This document shows, in pieces, positions 24,434 through 37,195 of a stretch of DNA of 64,000 bases. Made by a program: the position numbers and the translations under genes. Source of the stretch: Microvelia longipes (lineage: Eukaryota > Arthropoda > Insecta > Hemiptera > Veliidae); NCBI GenBank assembly GCA_018340805.1, contig JACMZG010001863.1, forward strand, positions 58,355,536 to 58,419,535. The letters run 5' to 3'. The notes below the pieces were generated by a model. It did not search any database, was not told the origin of the DNA, and saw only the letters and a list, made by a program, of their open reading frames with translations. The stretch's first letter is position 1; each line of letters begins with the position of its first letter.

Positions 24434-24506
<73 letters not shown>
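24434..24506. repeat. (TA)n microsatellite
   Basis: Uninterrupted TA dinucleotides. Confidence 0.95.
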
Positions 24507-24510
<4 letters not shown>

Positions 24511-25256
24511 ATAAGTAGTAAGAATAAAATATTATGAAATAAAACAAGATAGTGTATTAGGTATGTTTATGAGCATAAAAAGAGCTTATTTTTGATTAAA
24601 TTTACGTAAAAATAATAATACGTAAGAGCTAAAAAATTATTTGTAGAATAAATTGTTTGTGTAACGAAAAAAGCAATATGGTGGGACGTAAAATTAGTTT
24701 GATTTAGTTTAGGATGCAGGCTGTAAAAAATATTTCTTTCCCCTCCGGAGCTGAACCGTAAATGGAGATAGACCCCTTAACAATCCGACCAGAGCTCTGT
24801 CGTATTCTCTATCCTAGTAGAGCTAAAGAAAATCAGGAAATGGAAATTATGTAAAAGTTTTTCATGAAACATTTAGTTTTATTGGGACTGTGAGTATTTT
24901 CTAAAGGTAAATCTATATGAGCATGAGTTATCCAGCTTATTGTGTAAGAAAGTGAAAATATAATACGTAGATACATTAAATAAAATTCTAGTTCTAACGC
25001 CCGCTAAACGAGCGAATTTGAAATTTTATTTGTTTAACTGTCCATTTCTTCCTTAAGTTTATGCTTTACAACCCGAGCATAAGCATTATTTTTTGCCGTC
25101 TAGTGTTGCAGTAAACGGCTACTCGATTTTGGCTTAACTGCCACTGTCAACTGTGTCACTTCTCTTGACCTCAGAATATTAGGTAAACAAATCTATAGGG
25201 TGTTAAAACATAACGTTAATTAAAGTATTTAATTCTTAATTAATTATTAATAGTTA

Positions 25257-25305
25257 TCCGATGTAATGAGGAAAAGTTCGGAGGTACCCCGTACCCGACT
25301 TTTTA
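25257..25305 (+). mobile_element. 5S-SINE 3' end fragment
   Basis: The sequence CCGATGTAATGAGGAAAAGT followed by GGAGGTACCCCGTACCCGA matches the tail of the intact copies; the head is missing. Confidence 0.65.
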
Positions 25306-25460
25306 CTTTTGCTAATGTAGGATAGCACAGGGTAATGGGTAGGTAGCGTGACAGTCCATCTCGTGTACTCTAAGTTTAGAGAATTCAGGCTGTCTGTTAG
25401 TTTGGTTAGTTATTGTCATGTAGCAAGTTTTATTTATGTTTAGAATCAGTAAGTTAGTAC

Positions 25461-26094
25461 CTTAGAATAATACTATATATAGAAGGAGCACAGGACCGTA
25501 AACACAATGTAATTCCACTAATAACACGAAAGCCGGTTGACTGGTGCAACTAAGTAATGCTGCCAACCTGACAACAAAACATTATCTTAAATATGTGTCA
25601 CAAATATCTATTAATGAAGAAAGGTCGTAAAGAACAAATATTATAACTTAAAACACCTGCTGAGTATTTAATAAAACCGGTCTTAGATGGCAAAAGGGTG
25701 GCGGAATACAAGAATCTACATTTATCATTTTGATACTACCGAGTTTTGCAAAACATGAATAGTTGACACAATATATATCAATGTCTCTCGCACAATTATA
25801 TTGTTTCAATCTACATTGAGTTGACGAGGACTACTTTTAATATAATTTTAATAAATACGTTAAACTACAATTTAAAATGCTTTAAATATTGTAATGCACC
25901 GATATTTATATTAGTATTTTATAAATAATCAATCATTTATTAATAATAGAACATAATAATTCAGAAACCGGAAGTATTGCCAACTTTTTTGTAGAAAATT
26001 GTATTTTTTAGGGTGGCAGCATTACTTAGGTGCACTCGTGAACCGGCTTTCGTGTTATCAGTAGTGCTCCTTCTATATATAGTATTATTCTAAG
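25461..26094. mobile_element. hAT-like MITE, copy 2 (longer)
   Basis: The 634-bp element has TIR CTTAGAATAATACTATATAT and is flanked by a perfect 8-bp duplication GTTAGTAC (25453-25460 and 26095-26102). Subterminal inverted segments contain AAAGCCGGTT and GCAGCATTACTTAGGTGCAC. The 8-bp duplication supports the hAT superfamily. It is the more complete of the two copies and lies against a LINE fragment. Confidence 0.9.
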
Positions 26095-26102
26095 GTTAGT
26101 AC

Positions 26103-26492
26103 TAAGCCAGTGTTTGATAAGTCTAATTCAAGGAGTCTTAATGTTTCCGTGAATGAGTTGGTAGCGCATACTATTGCCAAATCATCGCAGTAGCCTATCA
26201 TTTTTGAATTCAACGTTAACTGGAAGATGACGTTAATATGGACTAAAAACAAAATTGCGCCGATAACGGTACCTTGGGGTATTGAGTACTGAGACGAGAA
26301 GGCGAATATTAACTTTGCACTATTATTCATTTTGTCTAAACACTTTACTTTACCTTTATTATAAATGAGGAAAAGTGAAAAGATTTCAATGTAAATGTAG
26401 GACTGCATGCAATGGCAATTGAAATTGTCATACCGTTTAGAGTACAGATCAAATTTAAATAAGTAAACTTTATCTTTTCTTTTGAATTTCAT
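26103..26492 (-). pseudogene. LINE reverse transcriptase fragment
   Basis: The minus strand encodes IPQGTVIGAILFLVHINVIF followed by MIGYCDDLAIV. These correspond to the PQGSVLGP...LF..YIND and Y(A/V)DD blocks of non-LTR reverse transcriptases, with the alanine of YADD replaced by cysteine. Only this part of the palm is present. The hAT-like MITE abuts it. Confidence 0.7.
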
Positions 26493-26597
26493 TGAAGGTA
26501 TAAAAAGGTTACGTAAAAGAAAATTTGCAATTAAATTCTTTCCACTGCAAAGAGATACTTTGAAGAGTTAATGTTATGTCAACTCAACGAATCGTAT

Positions 26598-26890
26598 TGC
26601 TATAGTAAAGGAAGTTATGCAAGGAGCACATAATGTATCTGGCTAATTAAAAGAGATACTGGGAAAGGATAAATGGATAAAAGAATGGATAAATGGATAA
26701 ATAGTAAAGGAAGTTATGCAAGGAGCACATAATGTATCTGGCTTATTAAAAGAGATACTGGGAAAGGATAAATGGATAAAAGAAAGGATAAATGGATAAA
26801 TAGTAAAGGAAGTTATGCAAGGAGCACATAATGTATCTGGCTAATTAAAAGAGATACTAGGAATGGATAAATGGATAAATAGATACTGGG
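26598..26890. repeat. Tandem repeat of about 118 bp with GGATAAAT subrepeats
   Basis: The segment TAAAGGAAGTTATGCAAGGA ... ATACTGGGAAAGGATAAATG recurs three times. Between copies the 8-10 bp word GGATAAATGGATAAA is itself repeated. Confidence 0.9.
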
Positions 26891-27074
26891 AATGGAGTCT
26901 CTACCAAGAAATAATGTTTAATGGCAAAGCATTTTTATCCTAACTTAAAGTCATCCTCAGTGGCATAATGAAGACGGGAGTTAGTAATCTGTTACATTTT
27001 CTTTGAGAAGTTAACAGCTCGGTAAATGGTGTGTGACTAACAGGTGGATGGAGTGGAACCTTCAGAAGAGTACG

Positions 27075-27580
27075 TTGACGTGGCGAGCTGTACCCTTGTA
27101 GTAATAGGGTGGAGAGGCAAAGCCTGGCAAATAGGGCACGTTGTTGGGCCCTTTTTGCCAGCCCCGATTCCTTAAACTACACCACCTCTACCAAGAATCT
27201 CTAGGAAAGATTGATATATTGGAGCATATATCTCCAACTAAGAGAAGAAAGTTCCTCTTCATACAACGCCAAATATGCGGGTACGAAGGGAATTATAGGC
27301 CTGACCTGTACCATGTTTTGGCTTTAAGTCGCCCACATATCATTGATTACAAAGGATTTCGAGATTATCTAAGAAATCAAGCTCACGCCTTTTATTGGTT
27401 CAGTGCAGAAATCCGCTTGGCACTTATTTCTTATACGACAGCGCCAGACTACCTGGGTTGCTAATTTATGTTAGGGACAGCGAAACTATCTTGCTGCAAA
27501 TTTCGCAAAGGACAGCGCTAGAAACCAGGTGTGATAAACAACTGCAGAGTTATCTGGTGGAGTTGCTCTTCATTTAGAAA
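27075..27580 (+). other. Unrecognised open frames beside a SINE fragment
   Basis: The start (about 27080-27165, AGGGCACGTTGTTGGGCCCT) matches the tail of the tRNA-SINE at 28290-28800. The plus-strand frame at 27141-27464 continues with RRKFLFIQRQICGYEGNYRP and other residue-rich sequence, then shifts frame at about 27400. I recognise no family. It may be a transposon relic. Confidence 0.3.
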
Positions 27581-27849
27581 ATCCATAGAGTCGTTAAACT
27601 TGCAAGGCTTGAATTCTCGGCATAGGATAGTTCTGTCCTGGTAGTTAAACTCAATTCATGCTCCATTTCGAGCCCTATTAGCACAAACAAACCAATTTCA
27701 AATACTGGCCTATGATTGACTGATGAGAATAAAAATGCCCACACCAATTGAAGAAGAGGGAAAATTTAATACGGTTTCTCACTGGTTCTTCTTCATCGAG
27801 ATGAAGAAATTTCTATATGTATTCTATATGTAATTTCTGACATATAGAG

Positions 27850-28055
27850 CTGCCGGTATCAATACCCTAGTGAGCCATCTGAAGCTTTTGCCAATACCCC
27901 GCCATAACAAATTTATTTCTTTTCCTTCGGCTATCATATGCTTAATATCATAATGCCTCCTATACACCAAGAGTATGTTACATGGGAGTTTTCCCAGCAC
28001 ATGGGCTGGTGTTTTATTCTCTTGACCGCATTTGAGGCAGAGATTCTCAAGAAAT
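27850..28055 (-). pseudogene. LINE C-terminal zinc-motif fragment
   Basis: The minus strand reads LCLKCGQENKTPAHVL followed by about 35 more open residues (HYDIKHM...). This resembles the CxxC...HxxxxC motif at the end of many jockey/I-type LINE ORF2 proteins (CRxCG..EET..HVL.EC). The final cysteine is not in place. It is not collinear with the RT fragment at 26103-26492, so the two come from separate or rearranged insertions. Confidence 0.6.
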
Positions 28056-28289
28056 ATTTTCGTATATAATTACAAAAATAGCACATATTTTATTGTACTT
28101 TTCTTTATATTTTATCTTTTTTAATTCAATCAGTTTTTTCTATTTATAACTGATAAAATGATTATTGTTAAATATTTTTTAATTAATTATACCGATAGGC
28201 AGATAAATTTTGTGCAAAAATATATCATTAAAACAAAAATAAATAAATCACATCTAATCATAAATAAACAATATCTATTACTTAGTAGT

Positions 28290-28800
28290 AGGGGGGAGTG
28301 GTAGTAGCTACCAGGCAAGTAGGCCACGTTGTTGGGCCGTTGTTGGGCCAAGTGTAGGTATATTTCATCTAATCTAGACAGAAGAGCCGTGAATTTCTAT
28401 GCTTCCTCTCACGCTTTTTCAAGCAATCATACATATTTTCACTGACTCTTATAGTCTAGTGAAAACTAGGAACATCACGTGCTCTCACTGTTAAACCAAA
28501 CCTCCACACACTTCAAACTACAAGGCAGAAACAGTATAGTATTATAATGAATCTACAATGAGGGTCCTAAATTTTGCCTATACCCAGTTTCATTTAGGGT
28601 AAGGGACCTTTAACGAATACCTGACAATGCACAGGCTCGAGACCACCGGCTTTACGTCCCTTTTGAAGGACCTGGTACGCCGAATTTTTATCCCTCTCAT
28701 AAAAATCCTAGAGGCCCGTGCTGGGATTGAACCCATGACTAAAGTCCATTCATCCTGTGTATTGGCCAGGTACCTTAACCACTACACCACGGGTGACTCA
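28290..28800 (-). mobile_element. tRNA-derived SINE, copy 1
   Basis: On the minus strand it starts at about 28800 with a tRNA-like head: ACCCGTGGTGTAGTGGTTAA (A box) and ATGGGTTCAATCCCAGC (B box). A body of about 400 bp shared with 58690-59150 follows (CCTCTAGGATTTT, ACGT.AAGCC.GTGGT, AAATTTAGGACCCTCA, AAGGCAGAAAC), and the tail ends near CCCAACAACGTGGCC. It is non-coding and would be transcribed by RNA polymerase III. Confidence 0.82.
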
Positions 28801-29097
28801 TATCTATTACTTATTAAGTTATTTAATTAATATTATTAAATAAATAAATTGGTTTAATGTATAGAAAAGAATCTCACTCTTCATTGTGAAGGGCAAAGCA
28901 GGTTGGAAGTATAAAAAAATAGAATGGAGTTTTAGATCGCATAAAGATCTCCATCCACATTATTGAACACCCTTTGGGGTTCTCTGGTAATATTGCAAGT
29001 TGACGTTTAAAAAGTTTTTATCAATCTACCATTAGATTTAAACATATTTTAAAAACTCGTTGGTTACAAAGATAAAAACCAAAAAGTATTTAAACTT

Positions 29098-29215
29098 ACA
29101 TTGACTTTTAATTAAAAACTTTAAAGTTAAAATATAAATACAGAAAAAACAGGTTCTATTCTCAGACAAGGTTTATTAATAGTAGGAAAGAAATTAAAGA
29201 GTAAAAAAATATCGG
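29098..29215. repeat. Dispersed copy of the 24-kb tandem unit
   Basis: About 115 bp (TTGACTTTTAATTAAAAACT ... AAAGAGTAAAAAAAT) match 24168-24278 almost exactly. Confidence 0.85.
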
Positions 29216-29895
29216 GGGTTGAAGTGGAGAGCTTTCCGGGCGGGTGAGGCCTAGACTGGCAGGCGGAGAAGCCTTAGTCGGGGCAAAATTTTAATCTGAG
29301 AGGCAAAACTAAGAGAATTAAACCTTTTTGCCTGCGTATAAAGAGACACTCAAAAAATCGCTAAAATCTCATTTTACTACTCTAAAAAAGTTTTTTTTGC
29401 CCCTTAATGAACTTTTAAAAAGAAATAATTTGTGGGCAAAAAATTAATTATCTTTTTTTCTCCCAAAAAGGGAATAATTTTGTCGGTACCACCGACAATA
29501 GTTTATTATAATACTTTTTGTTTTTCGACGAGACAGTTTTTTGCGATAAAACTGCTTTTATTGGAAGTGGAAAACAATCGAGCATTTTAAACAAAGTTTT
29601 TACTGAAATTAATACAACAGGGCTTAACTTGGTTATAAGAGTAATAAAAATGATACACCTTCATTTTTCTTTTGTTTTTTATTGCTATAAATTAAAGTGG
29701 GGTTTTTATTACAAAGAAAATTTCGTTGCTTTTTCGTTTTACATTTAATGAAATACTGTTTCTTTTTCTCATGTGATTTTCTGCATCAGGGTATACTGAC
29801 ATCTGGTATGACGTGAAACTAATTATAATCATCAGTACGAAATTTCTCACCGCAATGATTATTAATTTAATCCAAATTTCAACCTAAATGGTCAT

Positions 29896-29985
29896 CACCG
29901 TTGTCGGAGGGTCATGACAGTGGCGGAGGGTCATGACAGTGGCGTAGGGTCATGACAGTGGCGGAGGGTCACGACTGAGTGACGA
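29896..29985. repeat. 19-bp GGGTCATGACAGTGGCGGA minisatellite
   Basis: About four and a half copies; each unit contains the palindrome TCATGA. Confidence 0.9.
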
Positions 29986-31195
29986 CCTATGACTGAGAGT
30001 CTCCATCGTGATATCATAAGACTTATCTTCATCTGTATATTCTTTTCTCCTGCACATATGATGGTCATTTAGGTCGAAAGCCGTAATTTTGATAAAATTA
30101 GTAAACATGGTAGTGAGCTAGGATGAAACCTTAAAATGATTCAAAAAAGGTTTTGAAAATTCATAAAACACGGAAAAACAGAAAATGTATAGATCAATTT
30201 AAAATTTAGCTCCCAAGTAGTTGTGTATAAGACCAACGAATGTGGCAAGTTTTATATAATTATCAGCATTAGTACATATTTATCAAGTAATATGTACACG
30301 TTTTTATTTAAATTATTAAAATTTGGGAAGGACAACATCTGAGGTACCCGGACCTAATTTTTGCTATTTAAATACTTTTCCTAAATTTGGAATCAACAAA
30401 ACTAATAACATTTGACATTTATTAACAAAACTTCAGAATTTGTTATCTCGCTACTTTTATTAAGGAAATCCGTGATTAACTTTTCTGTCATATCACTTAA
30501 TTTTATTTTATTAATTTAAAATTTCTCGCAAATCTTTTTCCGTGAAATATTTTTTTAAAGGAAACAACAAAACAGCTCGTTGTTTAAATTCAAAATAAAT
30601 TCCACTCAGAAAAAAAACTGATATAAAATTTTGTTATTCTGTTGAAAAATATAACAATACCCTCAATTGAGGCAGTTACATGTGTGTGGTTTAACCCAAT
30701 ATGTGACACATATCTTCCACAATATGCAGTATTGTTATTATTAAAATTTAATCTCTTGCTGAGGTCGAGGTCAAATTGTTTTGTAAAAACAAATTCACAG
30801 GTCAAGTTTTATATTTTAGCATTTAATTTTTACTTTTCCTTGTCTACTGTGGTAGGTTTATTGTAAAAGTAATGTGTCCACCCAAAACTTATGTTTTATA
30901 TATTTTATTACTTTTGACTTTCAAATATAATTTATTATAAGAAAATTAGGAAATTAGCTTAGTCTGAATCTTTAGTGGTTTTCAATCAATGTGGCATTCC
31001 GTTGCCACATTGTAAAGGTTGCTCTAATACATGACAAAATGCCATATATTAATCGCATTAAGAAAGTAACATATAACAACGATTTTAAGGCCTCCTGAGT
31101 GGTTTTCGCAAAGATGTCTGTCTTTATGTGTGTGTCTGTTATCATTGTAGCGCCCAGTGTATTTATGCTAGAGAGTTAGATTTGTGATTTTCGTT

Positions 31196-31372
31196 AGATC
31201 ATAAAAATTAAAGAGCACTGAGTGTGGTCAGTGTTGTTTGGATGACTGCTGAGAATGATACGGATACGTTTACTATCTGAAGACGAGCAAAGAGAGTCCG
31301 AAGCAGGAAGGATGAGCTTAGCGAATCCGATGTAATGAGAAAAAGTACAGAGGTACCCCGTACCCGATTTTT
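31196..31372 (+). mobile_element. 5S-rRNA-derived SINE, copy 2 (diverged)
   Basis: It starts with TTAAAGAGCACTGAGTGTGG and GGATGACTGCTGAGAATG, a decayed form of the 5S-like head, then ACTATCTGAAGACGAGC, and ends in AGAGGTACCCCGTACCCGAT. Confidence 0.72.
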
Positions 31373-31639
31373 TAACAATAAATAGTCATGGGAATAGTTT
31401 CACCTGACGTCACGTATAGAATTTCCTTTGCATGAATCAGCGTCGGCTCTCTTTATTGTCTATGGTACTCGGTGTGTGTTTCTTTGTTAGAGAGTGGTCT
31501 GAAAGTATACTTGGTTTATCTAAGCATTATTATCTGATATAATACCTGTTTATAATTTATTTTTTTGTCATTTTATTATTATTTTATAAAAACTTGTTGC
31601 CACTTAATGATAATATATAATATATTAATATTAATGATT

Positions 31640-31640
31640 A

Positions 31641-31680
<40 letters not shown>

Positions 31681-31690
31681 TATATATTAT
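31640..31690. repeat. (TA)n microsatellite with AATATTATA dyads
   Basis: A TA tract bordered on both sides by AATATTATATATAT. Confidence 0.85.
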
Positions 31691-31844
31691 TTCATAGTGC
31701 GTTGTAGTACTAAGCCATACTATAGTTAGATCTTCACATTACTGCCACATCACCTGTACTCCATTGTAAACTAAACTAAAATAATCTGAACTCATATTCA
31801 AGAATTATATTGATTAAAATCAATAAAATGTTTTAACTTACATA

Positions 31845-32340
31845 CATGTATATTAATTCCAATTATAAGCATGTATACTGATTCCATTTGCATACATGAA
31901 TATTAATTCCATTTGTATACATGCCTATTGGTTTTATTTGTATGCATGTATATTGATTCCATTTGTATACGTGTATATTGGTTTCATTTGTATACTTGTA
32001 TATTGGTTCCATTTGTATACGTGTATATTGGATCCATTTGTTTACATGTATATTGATTCCATTTGTATACATGTATATTGGTTCCATTTGTATACATGTA
32101 TATTGGTTCCATTTGTATACGTGTATATTGATTCCATTTGTATACATGTATATTGGATCCATTTGTATGCATGCATATTGGTTCCATTTGTATTCATGTA
32201 TATTGGTTCCATTTGTATACGTGTATATTGGATCCATTTGTATACATGTATATTGATTCCATTTATATACATGTTTTATTTGTTCCATTTGTATACATAT
32301 ATGTATATAGATTTCATTCGTATACATGTATATTGAATCT
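31845..32340. repeat. 25-bp minisatellite (TTCCATTTGTATACATG unit)
   Basis: About nineteen copies of a 25-bp unit (TGTATATTGGTTCCATTTGT plus five bases) run head to tail. As 25 is not a multiple of three, long open frames appear in several frames on both strands. They are repeat artefacts. Confidence 0.95.
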
Positions 32341-33491
32341 TTCTATTATAACACTGTTGGAGCTATGATGATAACACACACGCATACATATACACATACA
32401 TACACAAATACTTACGCAAACATACAGACAGTCAACCAGGTAATAACTTCTCTTTAGGTTATAAAAACACCTGAATATGATACAGAGTGCTCCAGAACTT
32501 TGCCTCACAACATAGTCTTGGCAATGTTATGGTTACCCAAAGCGTAACGTTTATTCCTTGGGTTCGATGCGAATGTACTTAGAATGTAGGGGAAATATAT
32601 GTTTGAATTTGCTAAGATCGCGATAATTAATATACAGGAAAAATATTTTTTTCTATGTCTGGTTATAAATTATAATTCACAATATTATAACTTATATTTA
32701 AAATTAAAGATAAATAATTTAAAATAAATCAAAGTAAATAATTCATAATAAATTAAATGAATTATAAATTATATGCTATCCATAAAAAATTTTATAATAG
32801 CAATGGTTTAAAACTATTACATTAAGGAAACTATCAATGATTCTTCCTTCAATCTATACACATATAGCAAGAAATTATTTTTTCAAATATGATAAACAAG
32901 AATGATAAAACACAAGAAGTAAGTTAAGGGATTGTCTTTTTCCTTTGGATTGGCTCTCCCTCACGTAGCAATAGAAACCCTTCTCAAGGGCTAAAGAAAA
33001 GTAGAGAGGGAAGGGAAATTATGTAAAATTTGTAGGCAACCCTTTTTTGCAGAGTAAAGTTAAAGTTTATCTTATACTTAGTGTGAGGTTGCAAGTAATA
33101 AAAACTTCCAACATTGATTATGAGAATCTTTCTTCTGGTATTGTGCAAATAAATCAAAATTGCTTCCCCATATTCTAAAAGGAGGGGTTGTATTGAATTA
33201 GCCTGATACCTAACACTCAGTTTTCCATCAAATTCTGAAGATTTAGCTGCTGAAAATTTAAAAAATAGCATAAAACTTTAGTGTCTGTGTGTGTGTGTGG
33301 ATGTGCACATTCTTTGTAAATGCGCCACAGCTCAAATGGCCGATCCGATTAAAATGTAACTCGCCACAGAAAGCAAGCCTTATGAGAGAAGAACTGACTA
33401 GATTTAGCAATCAATCCCACAAAACGTATAAAAATGGCGCCAAATAAACATTTTGAGGAATCAAAACGTTTAGGACGATAAACATTTGATT
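32341..33491. other. Non-coding stretch
   Basis: No supported gene. The minus frame at 32984-33271 has a weak LINE-like IQPLLLEYGEAI but no flanking RT blocks. Confidence 0.35.
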
Positions 33492-33580
33492 GTTGTAATG
33501 ATGTTTTGAAGATTTCATCCACATCCATAGCTAGCGCTGTTTTGAGGATTTCATCCACATCCATAGCTAGCGCTGTTTGG
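33492..33580. repeat. Tandem duplication of about 36 bp
   Basis: The word GATTTCATCCACATCCATAG with AGCGCTGTTT occurs twice in succession, so the two strands both read a repeated peptide. Confidence 0.85.
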
Positions 33581-33664
33581 AGTATTGTGCTTCATATAAA
33601 ATTGTTTATAATATATTTAATAAAATTAAAATCCAACTATACAATAAAATGTACAATACTATAT

Positions 33665-33667
33665 ATC

Positions 33668-33737
<70 letters not shown>
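33665..33737. repeat. (TA)n microsatellite
   Basis: TA repeat with one break. Confidence 0.95.
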
Positions 33738-34614
<877 letters not shown>

Positions 34615-35102
34615 AGGCGCGGTCGAATATCCACGGCCTTCTAGAACATTGGATCACGAACAAACTTTTTTTATAACTTTTTCTTCAAAATTTTCAGTAA
34701 TTAGCCGGATTTGTAATAAATGAAGCCTATTTACGTAATCTGCACGCTCTTTTGGTTAATCTCAAAGAGTGTTTACATTCACTCAACAATTTATTTTTAA
34801 TCTAACTTGGTACATACATAACTACTGTTAGACGTCAATATTTTGTGTTATATTTTGACATGTCATATTTGTTAACATTGACGTCTATCAGTAGTTATGT
34901 ATGTTCCAAGTTAGATTAAAAATAAATCGTTGAGTGAATGTAAATTCTCTTTGAGATTAACCAAAAGAGCGTGCAGATTACGAAGATAGGCTTCATTTAT
35001 CACAAATCTGGCTAATTACTGAAAATTTAAAAAAAAAAAGTTATAAAAAAAGTTTGTTGGTGATCCAATGTTCTTGAAGGCCGTGGATATTCGACCGCGC
35101 CT
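34615..35102. mobile_element. Foldback MITE, 488 bp, TA target duplication (family F2)
   Basis: Arms of more than 200 bp run from AGGCGCGGTCGAATATCCAC inward to a spacer near 34840-34870 and mirror each other with few mismatches. TA flanks at 34613-34614 and 35103-35104. It is non-coding. The near-identity of the arms indicates a fairly young insertion or hairpin-driven homogenisation. Confidence 0.88.
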
Positions 35103-36199
35103 TATACATTTTTTAAGGAACAATACAACAGTGAGATTTCTAGTAGTTAGATGGAGCTCTGACATGCTTTATGAAGGCAGATGCTGATTATGTTTTTTCC
35201 TGGACCTCAATTAATTATCAGCGCTTGTGTAAAACCTTATTTTGAATTCACCGAAGCAGCGCCTTTTTACGATCAGTTTATAATTTTAATAGCCTAAACA
35301 TTAAACATTAAATGCACATCATAACAAAGAAATGTATAAAAAATAAGTAGTAACAATTTTAACGCGACAATAAAAAACGCAATAAAAGAAAGAATTAAAG
35401 ATAAATCTAATTTTATAGACATTCAAGCTTTTATAAGTTAAATAAATACAGGAGACTTTTATACAACTAAAAGATGTTATTTTTGTATAAAAAAGCTTTC
35501 TAGGGTTTTTCTCACCAAAAGTTTTCTTTTAAGAGTAAAAATTGTTAGTTATGTTAGGATTTTTGCTTAGGAGTAACGCAAGGAGCTTTACTTGGTCTCG
35601 TTTCGTATCTTATTTATATTTAATGAAGTGTATGCTTTTTATAGGAACAAGAGTTAGCTTTCAAGTCTGATAAGAGTTTGTTGTTTTGAGATAACATCCG
35701 GAATTTTGTCTTTACAAGTTGTCTTCATTAAATTGAAATTGAAGTTTTGTGAAGATCAATGAAGACTAAAGGGGCCCCAGGTGTTGTCTGCCAACATCAC
35801 ATTCTTATAAATTCTTCTATATATGTTTCTATGAATAAGCATGCATTTTCAAAGGTTTTCAATACTTGATTCAGCGTGAAATGAGAATAAATTGTATATT
35901 AAAGATTCGTGCTTACGGCTTTAGAAAAACAGAAGGGAAGTAAGAGAGCATTCAATCCCCATAGACATAAAGGAATTTTTAGCCCCTATTTTAGAATAAA
36001 TGCTTCCGAAAGAAGCTTTTTATTGTCTGCAATCACAAATGACATTATTAAAAATTAATTCTTCAAATTAACTTAAAAATTGCAAACTCCAAACACTACG
36101 AGACTTGTGCTATCATAGAGGTACACTACAATAAATTTTGCTTCCATGTAACTTCATGCGTTGACTGTTATAAAAAATTCCAATATGCTGGTGAAATGT
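35103..36199. other. Non-coding stretch
   Basis: No gene and no clear repeat family was seen. Confidence 0.45.
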
Positions 36200-36207
36200 A
36201 TGTATAT

Positions 36208-36272
<65 letters not shown>
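36200..36272. repeat. (TA)n microsatellite
   Basis: TA repeat with one AATA break; overlapping open frames are artefacts. Confidence 0.95.
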
Positions 36273-36276
<4 letters not shown>

Positions 36277-36504
36277 CTTACGATGTGATCGTGAGCAATT
36301 AAATTTGATTTTAGTTGATATTTTTATAAATTTGCTTTTATCGTTGCATACATAGTAAGCAATATAATACAAGAAGCTTGAAACGTGATCGTTTCAAGTA
36401 AACCAATATATCAACCAATTAATGTGACAGGTCTCACCAAATTTTATTTATTAATTTTATTTATTTATTCGTTGCACGGGTTAAAATCAGCTTTAGAATA
36501 TATT

Positions 36505-37195
36505 GAAAAACGTAAAGTACAGTATGGTATAGTATATAGTATAGTTTAGTACAGTATGGTATAGTATAGTTTAGTACAGTTTGGTATATAGTATAGTTTA
36601 GTACAGTATAATATAGTATAAGTATAGTTTAGAAAAGTATCAACAAAAACTCTTTGGTTTCACTACTTCTCTTATAGAACTTTCACATTTTTAATGACTA
36701 GAATAAAATGACTTATAGTTCTATATCATATTAAAAAACAGCGTATCACTTAATGGTAGCTATATATTTCAGTCAACTCTGTGGCCATCTTTAGGTTTAT
36801 AAACATAAATCTTAAAAACTTTTCATATCACAATCAACTAAAATTAGAAAAACAAACACATTATACAAAATTTTAAAAAAGGCTAACAAAGAATAATAAT
36901 ATTAAACATAATATTCAACATTAAATTAACTCGGTCTCTGTACTAGTATCATAGAAGAGAAGTTGATTGTGATATGTATAGTTCTTAAGATTTATGTTTT
37001 AAAGCCTGAAGATGGCCACAGAGTTGACTGAAATATATAGCTACCATTAAGTGATACGCTGTTTTTTATTGTGATATAGAACTATAAGTCATTTTATTCT
37101 GGTCATTAAAAATTAGTACAGTATGGTATAGTATATAGCATAGTTTAGAACAGTATGGTATAGTATATATAGTATAAGTATAGTTTAGTACAGGG
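36505..37195. repeat. TATGGTATAGTATAGTTTAGTACAG minisatellite, split
   Basis: Irregular units built from TATAGTATAGTTTAGTACAG occupy 36505-36640 and resume at 37113-37195. The intervening segment is the foldback element at 36688-37112, so the element appears to lie inside the minisatellite. Confidence 0.8.
36688..37112. mobile_element. Foldback element inside a minisatellite
   Basis: Arms of about 140 bp start with TTTTTAATGACTAGAATAAA and mirror to the right end (CTGGTCATTAAAAA). They contain AACTCTGTGGCCATCTT and its complement. The inner sequence AGCCTGAAGATGGCCACAGA followed by GACTGAAA resembles the 3' tail of Penelope-like elements, so the foldback may derive from an inverted PLE terminus. 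Confidence 0.75.

Larger units (their letters stand above)
28801..31195. other. Non-coding stretch with small repeats
   Basis: I see no supported gene. It contains the shared 24-kb segment at 29098-29215, a 19-bp minisatellite at 29896-29985 and a decayed 5S-SINE tail at about 30325-30360. Open frames at 29518-29748, 30590-30805 and 30642-30866 are AT-rich with no domain. Confidence 0.4.

Noticed and set aside
31863..32368. Long open frames on both strands with repeating MYTNG or YIGSI peptides
   Set aside because: This is a 25-bp minisatellite artefact; all frames read the same way and there are no splice or leader features.
32984..33271. Possible LINE reverse transcriptase fragment on the minus strand
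   Set aside because: Only a weak IQPLLLEYGEAI match was seen, without the catalytic or neighbouring blocks; insufficient support.
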